The translations under genes and the position numbers were made by a program. 64,000 nucleotides of DNA from Acanthochromis polyacanthus. Taxonomy: Eukaryota > Chordata > Actinopteri > Pomacentridae. The notes beneath the pieces are model-generated. The model saw only the letters and a list, made by a program, of their open reading frames with translations, searched no databases and had not been told where the DNA came from. Below, in pieces: positions 39,309 to 52,356 of the stretch. Position 1 is the first letter of the stretch, and every line of letters starts with the position of its first letter. Location of the stretch: assembly GCF_021347895.1 (NCBI RefSeq), contig NC_067120.1, positions 10,153,361 to 10,217,360 on the forward strand, in the 5' to 3' direction.

Positions 39309-42300
39309 CTTTCTTGCAATTTGCTGCCAATTTTTGCTTCTTGTCATGTTTGCACCAAAATGTCAATCAGTGGAGAGGCATGAAATCAAGGAACGTAATG
39401 TGGCTGCACATTAGCATTACTGCCCTTCACGGTTAATGGAGACGTGCATGTCACTCACACATTAATGCTGATACAGTATAGGGCATCCTTATATTGGGAT
39501 GAATATTTTTATATTATTCAAAGCTTAGTGTAATTAAACATCTCTCAGCTACAAGGATGCTATAGCTGTGGTTAAACAAAATTGAGACGTTTTTTAAATT
39601 ACTTTTAAATAAAGCATCATAATTAGAAATCCCTACACTTACAAAGTAGGAATTAATTGTGATTGAAAGTTCCAGTTTTACACCTTTTATCACAAAACGT
39701 GTTATTTTTCATCATTTTAGCCAAAGACATTTTGTGTTCTCTGGTATTCATTGCTCAATTCGCTCAGCTGTATCCCAGATGAGGAAAAACTGCGGTTAGG
39801 ATTTTTGCCAAGCAACAACATTAAGGTTAAAGACAATTAACATATTGGCCTTTTATAATTTATTCATACCTGTGGCAAAAAGAGAGAGGAGCTGCGTGTG
39901 CTGCTTAAGTATCCCTGAACAAGACACTGAGCTGGTATATGATGAGTCAGTATTAGTCACTCTGAATAACAGCTTTTGCCAACAGCTTAAAATGTAAGTT
40001 GTCAGCCGTGAAAAGTTTTGGGCTACAACCAAAATCTCCTGATGTTCTGAGTTGCGGCTTAGGAAACTCTTTACATTTTTAACATGAACACTACTGTTGA
40101 GAGGATTTAAAGCATTATCATACACTATTAGACAGCGCCATCTGAATCCTTTTTGTTACATTTAATTTCAGGAAGTCTGAATAATGCCAGAACTCTGAAT
40201 GGACAGGCAGAGAAGACTTAGTGGGAAGAAGCTAATTGAGAGCTCAAGTGAGCAGTCGGCAGGCTGGCATGGCTCATTCACAGTATTTGTCATTAGACCC
40301 GACTGCAGGGAGAGAATAGAGTGCACTGCACCATTCGTGTGTAACCAAGATTTATGCTAATGTCTTCCTGCATATGCTTATTCTACATATCTATATTAAA
40401 CTTAATAGACTGTTACATTGCTTCTTAACCTCAGCTTCCATACATGATTACCTTTTCTGATTTCTTTGCAAAATGGCATATAAACACGGGGCAGGGATTT
40501 TATCAGCGTGTCAGTGAGTTTGTTTCCAGTGGCAGCCCATGGCTCTCATAATCGTTTTGATACTTCAGGGACTCTATCAGAAATGCTTGCCTAAGAGGCA
40601 ACAGTTAACATGTCACTCTATAATTTACCAGGAAGCACTGAAGATCGCATTTTCATTCAATATTCTCAGACATGAATGATATATTACTGTCGTTCTTTGA
40701 GAAATAAGAAACATTATTATAGCATATTTTAATCATACACCACATGACTCGTGTATTTAGGATCGCTTTGTACTGCAAAATTCTAAGCCTTAATTTACAA
40801 GTGCACTATTTACAGTGTACATATTTTATAGTATACAAGCTTACAGAGGTGTTTGCTAAATGCAGTTCAGTTAAAGCTGCACAGATAATTATTTCAACAA
40901 TAATAGAAATGATTGCATGTAATGTGAAAAGTTTGATCATGGTAATTAACCAAGGGATAAATAGTACCAACTCTCCAATTCCAAATGTAGCTGTGAAGCA
41001 TTTTAGCATATTTCAGCTTGTTGTTTTGGTTTGGCAGTACAAAAGAGTCCAAGTTTGGGGTCAGTCTTACCATTCTCATCAGTGAAAAAAAATCACTACT
41101 ATACACTATATAACAGACATTCAATTATGAGTAGTAAGCTCAAATTTCCAAGCTTTTACACATTGTCATTTTCTAGTGGTAATTTTGGCATCTGCAAAAT
41201 TTGCCACTGTGAAGCTGCTACAAAGTGAATATATTTAGACACTGAATTCAGATACATAAATAAAATGGTGAACAGCATATGCAATTCACTATATAGTAAA
41301 TACTGAGAATGATGTCACGCACAGATACTGTTTGCTACCTGCCCTGCACAAAACAGCTGCCAAAGTTAGCTTATGTTATTCAGGTGGATGTGAACATGAC
41401 ACCAAATGAATGGAGAGTCCTCCAAAGACGAACAGCAGCAGCGAACATGTTGGCAAATGATCTAGAGTATAGGCGAGTCTCAGAAGACGTGTGATAGCTA
41501 CATTGGTCCACAGCACAAAAACATCTTCTCTTTACGAAAAAAGATTGTAAAATTGTGAGGTGTTTGGAGCACCAATCACCAACCTAACACAGAAAAACAA
41601 AGCATTGTGTTATGCATTTGAACAACTGAAACCATGATTTTTTTTCAGAATCTAAACAAGATTTTTGGTGCCTCAACTTAAAGTGGCTTTGTCGCATAAA
41701 CAAAAGCAAGTGAAAATAGAAATCAATGGTCCCACACGGGTCTTGACTCCAGTTGAGGCCACATCTACTAATCCTTATGCATTTTTTTTTTGTGCAAAGA
41801 GAAAGAAACTTGCAAGTCATCCAACAATTGTACTATTTGCACTGTGGAACAACATAGTTAATTTCACATTTTGGTATGAGACTGTGTTATAGAATGTCAT
41901 GTGCTAAAGTGACAATTTCCTCTAGTGATAGTACTCTGTAAGAAGCAACAGAAGAAGTCAGGTGATGCTGTCACATGTAGAGAGGAGATGGAGGGATCAG
42001 AATCACACTAGAATACAGGATACCTCAGCTTATTTTCAATTTCCAGTCAGATAACACGATCGTATGAGCATGGCAGCAAAAAGTAGATTTAAAGTGTTTC
42101 AGTGAATGTATCGCTGATTTTACACAAATTATATATAAGCAGTTCACCTATCACTACCCGTACAGAGACTCTCAATCAATAACAAATGAGTTAAGCTGTA
42201 GAGGTGTTTCAAGGAATATCTATGGCTTTGATTCTTTTCTTAGATTGTTCTGGCCTGACTCTAGTTTGCCACTGGAATCTGTTGCAAGTAGAAATCCAAG

Positions 42301-43947
42301 GTGGTTGTCGTTGGTGTCCTGCACAACGCAACAAGCTTCACATTTTTACATCCATCTCTCAAGCCCACCAAATCCACATGCAGGACTAGAACACAGCTAA
42401 ATGACAGACCGTTGTCAAATGTGAAAGTGCCAAACTAAGAGGCCGTGTTTCGATGTGGATGTACTTTGGAAGCATCATGCTGGTGAGATGACTTTCTCCA
42501 GAGGTGCAGAGAGGGGTATTTATCACCAGTGCCCATTTGGCATTTCGGTGACATGCTCTCTGCTGAAGTTGGAAGAGAGCCACAGTTGGGGTGTGCCATT
42601 GGCAACACAACACTACAATTTTGGTGTCAAGGATGAAGTTGCTCAGCAGTGATCGCCATCTGCCAATTAGACAAGCTAGAATTACATCTTCAGCTGAAAA
42701 TAATTTTAATTAGACTGTGACTATAACGATAGCAAGGCAGAAGGTTGCCAGATTCTACTGTATGTCGTAAGATTTTTGTTAAACACGCAAGCATTACTCA
42801 TCCACTTTTCTTTCAAAGACTTATTGATGTGAACAAAGAGGCTCCAAAGGCTGTATCATTTTTATTTCTCAACTTTGGAGATTGCTTGGACTTCAAATAA
42901 AATAAATCTTTCATTTCCTTTATCATGACTGATAGTCCTTTTATGAAAATTGTGTATACTATGAGGTTAATTTCTTTCCAGAACATAACTTTGCAAATGA
43001 TGGTTAACTGACGCCAATGGGGGAGAACACCATGTAAAAGCTAGGTATTTGTTAATTTCCACTGCAAACACTGCAACATTCATGTATTATATCACAGTAA
43101 GCAAAATACACACCTATGACTTAGATGGAGCTTGTACACTGTGTTGACGGTGTCCACATGATAAGCTACAGGGAGCCATGCAAAGCTGACCAGAGCTCCA
43201 CTTGCCCTAAACAGCCCCCTCAGCTCTCACTTTACACATTATACACTTTCAACTCCCTTTTCCCCCCATACTACCCATTTTGCCAGGCTCTTGACTTACA
43301 AATTGCTGCTTTAGACTTGGTTTCATTGTAACGGCTTTCTAGGGAAAAGGAAAGAAACATCAGGAAAAAAAAAAGCCCACTCAGGACACTTATGCCCCCC
43401 ATGCAATACAGCAGAGCCGGTCCTTGGCTAACAGTCAGCACATTGTTTCCGCTTGTCCCTCAAAGTAATAACCTCAGCACTGTCAATAACCTCTCTATCC
43501 ATTCTCTAACCTTCCCATCTTTTCAATCTACTTGGACGACTTCCAAGAACCATGAAAAAAAGTTAAAATGCCCTGGACATAAGCCCTCAATGGCTCAGCG
43601 TAATTCCCTCTTTAAATGTAAGACAAAAATATCAGGGCTCTTTAGCATGCCAATGAGACTGCACAGAGAGCAGTGTTCCCAGTGGACGGGTGACAGGAAG
43701 AAGGGCAAGTCCCTCCTTGGCAAAAAAAAGAAGTACTGTGTAGGGGAAAGACGTTGAGCAAAGCAACCATTTGAGGCGACACATGCGCACAATCAGCTGC
43801 AATAGTGTGCTAATACGCAGATACTGAAGCTTTAAACGCAAACTTTCTCTAAAACCTTAAAATTACCTGTGTTTATTTTACTACAAAACATCCAGCACAG
43901 AGTAAAATGCTTCATCATATAACATACAGTATATCAGCAGCACCGCT
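39309..43947. other. gene-free interval with a candidate conserved island
   Basis: No gene is recognised. About 40250-40560 is of mixed composition and includes ATTTATGCTAATG, an octamer-like word; it may be a conserved non-coding element. The frames at 42204-42652 are unrecognised. Confidence 0.4.
40250..40560. promoter_or_regulatory. candidate conserved non-coding element
   Basis: Non-repetitive sequence with no sustained frame, containing ATTTATGCTAATG (octamer-like), CATATGCTTATTC and AATAGACTGTTAC. The texture fits an enhancer. This is inference from composition only. Confidence 0.25.
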
Positions 43948-44019
43948 CCACTCAACAGCCTTGTACAGTCCATCACACTCACTATGCAGGGCGAAGAATT
44001 AAAAAGAGTAATCCAATGA
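43948..44019. repeat. 72-bp repeat unit, copy 1
   Basis: CCACTCAACAGCCTTGTACAG, followed by TCCATCACACTCACTA and AAAGAGTAATCCAATGA, recurs at 45412-45479 in the same orientation and order. The match covers most of about 70 bases, with small indels in the middle. It is either a fragment of an unrecognised dispersed repeat or a local duplication. Confidence 0.6.
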
Positions 44020-44946
44020 GATATTAATTAAATTATTGTGGGGTTTTCACTTAAGCGCACTTTTTTTTTTATAATTGTTCCATAAATTATATTTTCCAGT
44101 ACATTTGCTTTAGATGGATAATTAATTCCTGGCTTTGCCCTTTTTAGTTTGATTTTGTTTATGGAAACTGGAGAATGCAAATGTCTGTGTGTGTGTGTCT
44201 CTTTTTGTTACACACACATTTAGCTGAGCTTTTAGCTTTGCCAACATGTGATACTTATTTGCTCGACTGCATATATGAATTTTCACACATGACTAAGAGA
44301 ATCAAGAGGGTCACGGTCCAACAGACGTACACTGGAGTGATAAGGAGGATTTTCTCATAATGATGGACATGTGGTACAGTCGCATGTTTTAAAATGAACT
44401 ACATATGTCGTTCGTTGTCTCTGTGGCGTTACTGACCGATCCGTCGTCAATGTAACATTGTACAGTGACAACAAAAATCACAATATTTTCAAACACGTGC
44501 ATGAGGTTGGACGGGAAGTGATGAGTCCATGTCCTACCATAACAAAACAAAAATACAATTAGTTGCAGCCAAAAATAATTTCGTAATGGAGAAAAATATG
44601 ACGACATAGAAGTTACAAACTAACTGCAAATCATGACTCATTTCAGCTATTTTTTTTTTTTTTTTAGCTCTGTGGTGCATTTCAGAATTGTTTAGCCTGT
44701 TTGCTTAACGAACACAGCTTTACTATTTTGGTTCAACTCTCACCATTCTCACAAACCTTTTTTCCAGCTGCAGTAAGCAGTCGTTTTCAGCACACTTCTA
44801 ATAAATCCACTAAATTCTACCTGCACAGTACCTGTAAACAAAGTCAGCACACAGACAGAGACGATGTGCTCCTTTAAATGAGGTCATGTTTACCATGTTC
44901 AACAATTGAGTCTATAAACACTTCCCCCTCTTGTATTAATGATCTC
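44020..44946. other. gene-free interval
   Basis: No gene is recognised. It includes short T runs (44061-44070 and 44650-44665) and a short TG run at 44184-44198. Confidence 0.5.
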
Positions 44947-45039
44947 TCAACCCTTTGATGCCCAACATGGGTCAACAGTGACCCATATTCAATGGAAAAT
45001 GGGTAATCTCTTGACCCATGTTGTGCATCAAAGGGTTAA
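44947..45039. mobile_element. 93-bp palindromic TTAA MITE
   Basis: The left arm reads TCAACCCTTTGATGCCCAAC plus ATGGGTCAA. The reverse complement of the right arm reads TTAACCCTTTGATGCACAAC plus ATGGGTCAA. The arms are 29 bases with two mismatches and enclose about 35 bases that hold a second short inverted pair (GACCCAT and ATGGGT). TTAA or its mutated form TCAA lies at each edge. This is a compact foldback MITE using a TTAA target, related in end sequence to the other TTAACCCT elements in the window. Confidence 0.8.
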
Positions 45040-45411
45040 ATGGAAATTTTCTGAAACTTCATGATTTCGAACAGGATTATTGATGTTTTTTAGGAAACGT
45101 AGAGGTGAAGGAAGTTCATTCTTCAGTGGATGGCAAGTAAATTTACTGAGTAATACTCATAATTTTAAATCCTAACTAATGAAAATCTGTATTCTCGACT
45201 GACTTCATTTTTTAAATTATGCCTTAGTCTTCCTACATTACCTTAACCGCTCATTAACTTGCTAAATGTTTAGGTTTGGTGGCTTCTAGACACCAGCACT
45301 AACATATAGCTAATGCTAACGCCAAGCATTTTATGTACAAGACTACCCATGCACTAACCACAAGTTCCATTGGGAAGCAGTAATAGTTGACAATTTACCT
45401 ATAATGCCAGT

Positions 45412-45479
45412 CCACTCAACCACCTTATAGAGTCCATCACACTTACTAGAGATAAGGATTTAAAGAGTAATCCAATGAA
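45412..45479. repeat. 72-bp repeat unit, copy 2
   Basis: CCACTCAACCACCTTATAGAG, followed by TCCATCACACTTACTA and AAAGAGTAATCCAATGA, matches the unit at 43948-44019. The two copies lie about 1.4 kb apart in direct orientation with the palindromic MITE between them. Confidence 0.6.
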
Positions 45480-48400
45480 ATGTTTCCCTGAAGTACTCCC
45501 AAAGAATCTTAAGCTGCTAATTAATGGAACTGCTAAGATCCTGAAGACAGAGAAGTGAGCTAATCACCAAGTGGACCAAAAGACAGACCTAAAAGTTGGC
45601 AAGAGTTTGCGAATACGTTCAACTATGTTCATAATCAAAATACGTTAAACGATGGACACTGAGAAAGGAGCTCATCATTGACAATATTTAGTTGGTCAGG
45701 ATTCACTGTTGTTTCAGAGTGAGTAATATTTGCAGCAGGAAATCTCTTAATACAATCCAGATGTAACTTACTGGTTAAATTTTGTGTCAATAGTAGCTGC
45801 AGCTGGTAGATTTACTTGAAAGCAACATTGGGCAAGTTAGAGAATCTCAAATAAAGTGGGAACCTTCAGGTGAAATCAGAATATTAACATTGAAACTTTG
45901 TAAATGTAAGACTATTGGACATGAACAGGGTCGGTCCAACATCGTCTATGTATGTACACAAGTAACACGAACAAGTCCACCTATCAAATAAAAAGCTGAC
46001 ATTCACTGAAAACGCACGTGAAATGACAGATGTCAAACACAAGCACAGATATAAATATACCAACATACATCTTCATACATACACGTATAGTAATTGGTTC
46101 CAGCGTGTTTTGCCTTCATAGCTTGCTGCTAAAAACAGCAGCTCATTGCCTTCAGCGTCATGTTGAGGCCACATTATCATTTCACAAGGCAAAGACAGAA
46201 GGCAACACATGCCCAGCGCTGTCCTTTGGTCCTTCTGACTCAAAGTATTCATCAAAAAGCTGTGCTCTTCCATGAGCTTACTGCCATATGCCGCTGGAAA
46301 ATGTCACCAGTAAAAGTCAGAAAATTTCACTGGTTTTGGAAGTGCATTTGATATTTCTTGATAGAAAATACTGGAAACTGCATCTCATACCTTGGAGTTC
46401 TTTCAGTTTGTTAAGCAGTTGACATGAGGCAATAGTAATCCATGATCTTTATATCTATATAACAGGGGCAATCCTGTTGTGTCCAGATTAACATTATCAT
46501 AATCTGCCCTACATTTAGGTATAATGTTACTAGGTTTTTGTATTAAACAACTCAAACTAGAATGAGGGAACTATGGCAGCCATTTAACAGACATTTACTA
46601 GCTATTGGGAAGACACAGGAAAACTCTTTAAGAAAGGCAGCTGAACATAATAGGATGATTTTTTTTTGTAAAAGTGACAGCAAAAGATAAGTAAAAATAA
46701 GTTAAATATTAGGTAAAACGGCACTTTGCTTGTCGGTACTTCAGTCAGCTTACTTAAAATTTACAGCAGCACTGACTTTCAAGTGAAATTTTACACTTTT
46801 CACTTATCAGGAATTTATTGAACAGGAAAAACTATGACATCTCCAGTCCGACTCATTACTCTCCTTGCAGATGTACCCGTATCGCAGACTTTTTAATCTT
46901 ATGTTCCCACTTGGCAACAAAGTTACAAAGTGTAGCAGGCTACATGGTCAGAGAGTCACTTGCTCAAGCGTTCATGTCAAAGACAAAGAAACAAAAAGCA
47001 TTGGGCTAATGACCACTTTCTTCCATTTTTTCCACATAGAATGGAGGAGCAGACTGCAAGAAGAGATGAAGGAAGTGAAAATGGTAAAGCAAGAACATGT
47101 CATCAGCTGACATCTAACTGCATCACTGTAGAGCTGAGAAAAGCTGAATCGAACTCAAGTCTGATCGGTAGTGCGTCAGGTCGGTCACACGGCTACATGT
47201 GTCAGGTGTTAGTCTGTACTGTCAAATCACTGGCTTTTACTGAAAATTACTTGTGTGTTTTCACCAGAAGACTCAGCACTCCATTAGGCAGCAAAAAACT
47301 GTGAAAGCAACGACGCAAAGCTGTTGGTGGTTAGTGATGGAAAATTACTAAAAGTGTCTGAGACCTTGAATGCCCAGTTTTTTTAATGCCTCCAGATCTT
47401 TAAAATTAATAATAATATTAATAATAACTGAATAGTGAAAACACTTACACTGCAAGATAATTACAGTAGGCATCTCCTCCAAATGTTGGGTTTTTATACT
47501 TCCATATGCATTTTCTATGGTGAGTGACAATTACAGTCTATCTTTTACAAAGACATACAATATAAAAGTACTGTAACTCGTTTTAAATGGGAAAAAAACA
47601 TGCAACAGTTACTGTGCTTTAGTTCTCTTAGCCTACTTAAAATGGGAACAATAAAACATAATCTAAATAAAGGTAGACTGCCAATGATACGTAAGAAAAT
47701 CAATTTCTGTGATGTCTCCAGTCTGTATCTGCTATGTCCTCGTGTCCTTGAAAATCCCCATGTAAATGCTTAAATAACCAGGAAATTTAAGCAGATGTGA
47801 CACCTCCAGATTATTATATTATAATTGGTTTTGAATACCAGAACATGGGTCCTTCGTGACCATTCTTCTCAGATATCACTGGAATGCGTTCTACTTGATA
47901 AGAGGGCCACAGTTTGCACGATGGCCCACTGTGGAGCACAAAATTCAGGTGGGAGGGATAATGGTCTGTTTTAATTGCAAAACTGGCAGTGGCAGACAGT
48001 GTAATGCAACAGTAAAAGCAATGTACACACTTAAGTTAGCTTTGTACCAAGAGATGTTCAGGTTACATGTAATAAAAGGTGTTCAATTCATTCCTAATTT
48101 GGACAATAATGTTACAACTGCTCCCCTTTCATTATCAGGGTCTTTAAAGGGGGACTGTTTGCCAGCAAGCAGCTGAGAATAATGGATTTTTTTAAGGGTT
48201 AAAATTGGTGTTTTCCTTATTCACGCAAGGACAGAGAGACACAGAGCGGTAACACTGTTCTGCGTGTTAGATGAGGGAGCTGTGTCGTTATCTGCTGATC
48301 CCAGAACTTCCCTTGGAGCACCGGAGTGGGTCTGTATCACGTAGTGCACCGTGCACTGGGACTGTGCAGCCTGCTGACAGGAAAGCTCGATTAGCGAGCC

Positions 48401-50244
48401 ACAAAGAGGCCAATATAGAGGAGCACTTCCTCAGCCAAAGGGGGTTTGTCCGGAGAACACGCTCCAGCCCTCTTTCCTGACAGGGGACAGTGACAAACAC
48501 ACACACACACTGGCTGGCCCACCTTGGGGGAATGCATGATGGATTGGGATTTGGTTTTTCCGACACGCGTGCATGCAGGAATCCCAACACACAACATGAC
48601 ACACACACGTAGAAGAAGCCATGCAAATACATGCACCGGTTTTTGACAGGCAGAGTGAATGTAATCTTTGTTCCATTACCAAAACACAACTGTAACACTG
48701 ATTTGGAAAATAACAAAGTTTACGTTTTTCAAAGAATGCTGGCAGTCGTCCAGAGAAAGAGATGAGTATGTTTGGACTGGCCGCAGCCCTGCGCGTGCTG
48801 CCTTCACTCAGACAATGGGATGTAGATGTGGAAGTGGGCCTGGGCCAGATGAGGAAAACGAGATAGCAAGGGTGGGATGAGGGGTGGAGGTGAGCTGAAC
48901 ACAGACTGGTGGGCTGTTATGGGACCCTGTGGCGGAAGGGCATTGTTCAGCAGAGGAAAAACACAACAACAATAAAAAAACAACTCTTCCTGAATCTTTT
49001 TATATGATTATGTAGAGAACAATTGAGTGGGTGGGATCCGCTACTTTGAGGATATTGAAAGAAGCGTCTCCTTTGAGACTTGGAATGATCCTTTCACACC
49101 TTACCGTGGAACGCAAGCAGGAAAATAAAACAATGTGAGCTGCTGAGCAAGAAGCCTATTGATCAAGCACAGTGTGTCCATTGAGAGAGATTACAATGGC
49201 CTTTGGCCTGTGACACATTAAGCAATGAACCAAAGGTTAATGAGGGGAAAACTGAATGATAATCAATGTATTTTTTTCTGAAGATACTGCACATTATAAC
49301 GCATAATGGAAAGTCAATCCGTATGAAATCAAAGTCAATCTACAATGAACTCATCACTGACCATTACTTGGCAAAAAGTAAAAATAACTTGCTTACATAA
49401 TGCACAGAAGCACAAAGACCCATGCATCTCCCAGAAAAAGTCAGAAGATTATCTGCAAATTGCATAAGTAAACATGTAATAGACAGAATAGTAAGTTCAG
49501 TGTGTGTGTTGCATGCGCATGTGTGTGTATGACTGTATGCTGGCCACATAATGTCTAGTTCTGTGTTCGACTTTTTCAGCTGATTCTGCTTGGTTGTAGA
49601 TTTCACTAACCCTAAGGTCATGCACCTGATATACCTTTGAATCCTGCTGTTTGCTGGAGTGTAGAATCCTCTCAGGGGAAAGCGGCGTCCAGAGATAAGA
49701 GTGCGGTGTGATGCTGCGCATCTTGGCCCTCAAGGCCTAGACATTGGTTTTCTCTTCATCTTGTTTTCACAGTTTTGCAGCTTTCCATTGATTTGGTACA
49801 AGCTCAATTCATGGCCAGTGCAAGCAAGGATTGTATTAGCTGGTGTGCTATTGTCTGTATACAAACAGTTGGAGCTACAAGCATTCAAGAAGTCCAAATT
49901 TTATCACTGTAGATTAATGTAGACATGCGAGTTACTCCCTTCTCATACTTGACTAGCATCGTTACTAAATTTGTAAACACAATGAAAACCGTATATTCTG
50001 GGTTAAAGTTTGTGGTCAGCTTCATTTGGAACAACACTTAAGGCAATTAGTTACGTCTTTGATTATTGTTTTGAAGAGAAAGATAACCGGCTTTTCATCA
50101 GCTTAAATAGAATTTGACCACATGACCAACTTCACTTTACTGTCTGAGCATTTGTGAGATTACTGTTCAGTGCGTCTGATCACAGTAATCCTGCTGCTTT
50201 GTGAATTAATGCTTGGGCTGATTTCTTTACGACAGCTTTAGCTA
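45480..50244. other. gene-free interval
   Basis: No gene is recognised. 48270-48880 has several overlapping open frames on both strands across a GC-richer, CA-containing region and no family match. About 49020-49260 is non-repetitive, with CCTTTGGCC and ATTACAATGG words, and may be conserved regulatory DNA. Confidence 0.45.
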
Positions 50245-50750
50245 TATACACCGATCAGCTACAACAGTACGACCACTGACAGGTGAAGTGAATAACATCG
50301 ATCATCTTGTTATAACGCAATGTTCATCTGGGAAACACTGAGTCCTGACATTCATGTGGATGTTTGACATGTACCACCCACCTAAACAAGCAACCCTCGA
50401 TGGCAACATCAGTCCTTGATGCCAGTTTTCCACCCTCAGCAACAGGACAATGCACCCCAACACACCACAAAAACTGCTCAGGAGATGCCCAGGGAATACG
50501 AGCTAAGGTGTTTACCCTGGTTCCACACTCCCCAGATCCAAATCTTATTGGGGATCTGTGGGATGTGCCAGGATAAGCCTGATCTAGGTAGGTCCCACAG
50601 AATTCCCTGCCACCATCCCAGCGCCACAGGACATGCCCAGAGGTCCTGCGTCCATGCTTACTGGGTCAGAGGAGTTTTTCAGCATAAAAGGGACCAACAT
50701 ATTAATAATTAATAGCAAATTATTAAGCAGGTGGTCGTAATATAATTAAT
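50245..50750 (+). mobile_element. internally deleted, inactive Tc1/mariner element
   Basis: The left terminus TATACACCGATCAGCTACAA, then GACCACTGACAGGTGAAG, is the start of a very common teleost Tc1-like family. The sequence then jumps, near 50318, to the late part of the transposase gene. QDNAPQHTTKTAQ, around the second catalytic Asp, is read at about 50443 in one frame. SPDPNLIGDLWDV follows at about 50528 in another frame, so the coding region is frameshifted. The expected third catalytic Glu (family SPDLNPIEHLWD) is replaced by Gly. The right end GCAGGTGGTCGTAAT is recognisable but its terminal bases are lost or changed. The copy is about a third of the full element and cannot encode a working transposase. 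Confidence 0.85.
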
Positions 50751-52356
50751 GTATTTGATTCTGCTACAGGTTGCTGGGATTCTTGCAATACTAAGCATGT
50801 CTGACCTTATTTATTTTATGTGCAGTCAAATACAGGCTTTATAAAAATATTAGATACTGATTAAATATGTGTACTAGCAGGTTGCAGACACATTAAAGCT
50901 AGAGTAAGCAATGTTGTTCAATTAATGCTGAACAAAACATCCAAACTACCCTTTCATGGTATTGTAATTATGCAATCTGAGAGAAAAGCAGACTTGTTAA
51001 CCTGCTGGTGGCTCCGTTTTCAGGGTTCAGAAAATACAACATCTGACAAGAGATTTTAGCCAATCAGTGTTTTTCACCCAGAGCAGGTGAGACAGTATAA
51101 AGAACAACAAAGTCTGCAGTGAGAGCAAATGTGGAACCCACAACAGGTTAGAGTAAGAACTTTCTCTAAGGCGTGAAGCACCAAATTAATGTTGACTTTC
51201 AGCTTAAACATCGCTTAATGACTGGGGGAAGGGACTTAGAGTGGGGAGAGGGAAAAGCTGGAGGGGAAGGATGATTTTTCTGCGTGCCCTTTCCAGATTT
51301 CTTCCTATTGCATCATTAACTTTACACAACAAGTTTACGTCAGCCTCGGCGTTCTTATGCTAATGTATTACTCTTCTACACTATACTATGTTACAAAACC
51401 GTTTTATAAACAGTACAGATTTTAATACTGGTTAGGCATTGCCAGTATTGTCAGAATTGTGAATTTATTACCCATCATATTTCATTTTATCTTAATTATC
51501 GTTGTTTTTCTAATATATCATACTCATATCTTATTGCTACTTTGTTACTCTCATGGTATCGTATTTTTTTCTAATCAATATCTACCTTCAGAATTAATAA
51601 ATGTCAACTTTAAAATGATGCCACAATAGCAGGTCAATATTAGACTTTATGCATATTGAGGCAAAAATACTGCAATTTTAAACACAGATATAAACATCAA
51701 TTTCAGGAAAGGGCAAATTTAAAGTAACAGAGGTGAAAATGCCACTTCTGAAATTATTCTGTTAGGTGAAAAGTGGGGAAAAAATAACCCAGTGTGCAAA
51801 CAAACCTTCACACATCTAAAGAAAAAAAAAATCTGAACCCACAGACCCCTTTCTTAAAGGTAAACATTTATTACTTCAGGGGTTCCTGATGGGCTGAGAG
51901 GCAGTCACTTCACCAGGCTGTAAATGTCATCGTCTCTTTGACACATTAGTGACAAATGAGTCAAGGCTCCAGTGGCAACAGAGATGCTTTGACCTTCCCT
52001 TCTCTGGTCTAGGCAGCTAGCTGGCTAAAATCATGAGCAGCGCTTCACAGAGTACAGACAGGAATGAGGAAATATTTTAAGCATAAAACCAGGTTAGTCA
52101 TTCGGGAAATGCCCAACACAACAAAGAGAAAGGCATTTACAGGCACTAAAAGAGTTCTATAAAATGTGTTGTCCATGTAAATCTTAAGTATTTCAGCAGA
52201 ATTTTTTTGAAATGTGTTTAAAAACTTTGCATAGAGCTGGTGGAAGATTTTCTGCAAAACAAGCATGCTGTTTTAATATGTGTGGTTTCACATAAATAAT
52301 GTCAGTAGGGATACTAAATGATGCAATGCTTTATTTCTGCGCAATATCTGGCTTAA
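50751..52356. other. gene-free interval
   Basis: No gene or repeat family is recognised. About 51880-52060 is non-repetitive and mixed in composition. The rest is AT-rich. Confidence 0.45.

Noticed and set aside
46818..47304. Three overlapping + strand frames of 60-115 codons
   Set aside because: They occupy all three frames of one segment, carry no recognised motif, and lack matched splice sites.
48188..48202. TTTAAGGGTTAA word resembling a MITE right end
   Set aside because: No matching left end lies within a plausible distance.
48270..48880. Cluster of six overlapping open frames
   Set aside because: They lie on both strands over GC-richer sequence, none has a recognisable domain and no splice pattern connects them.
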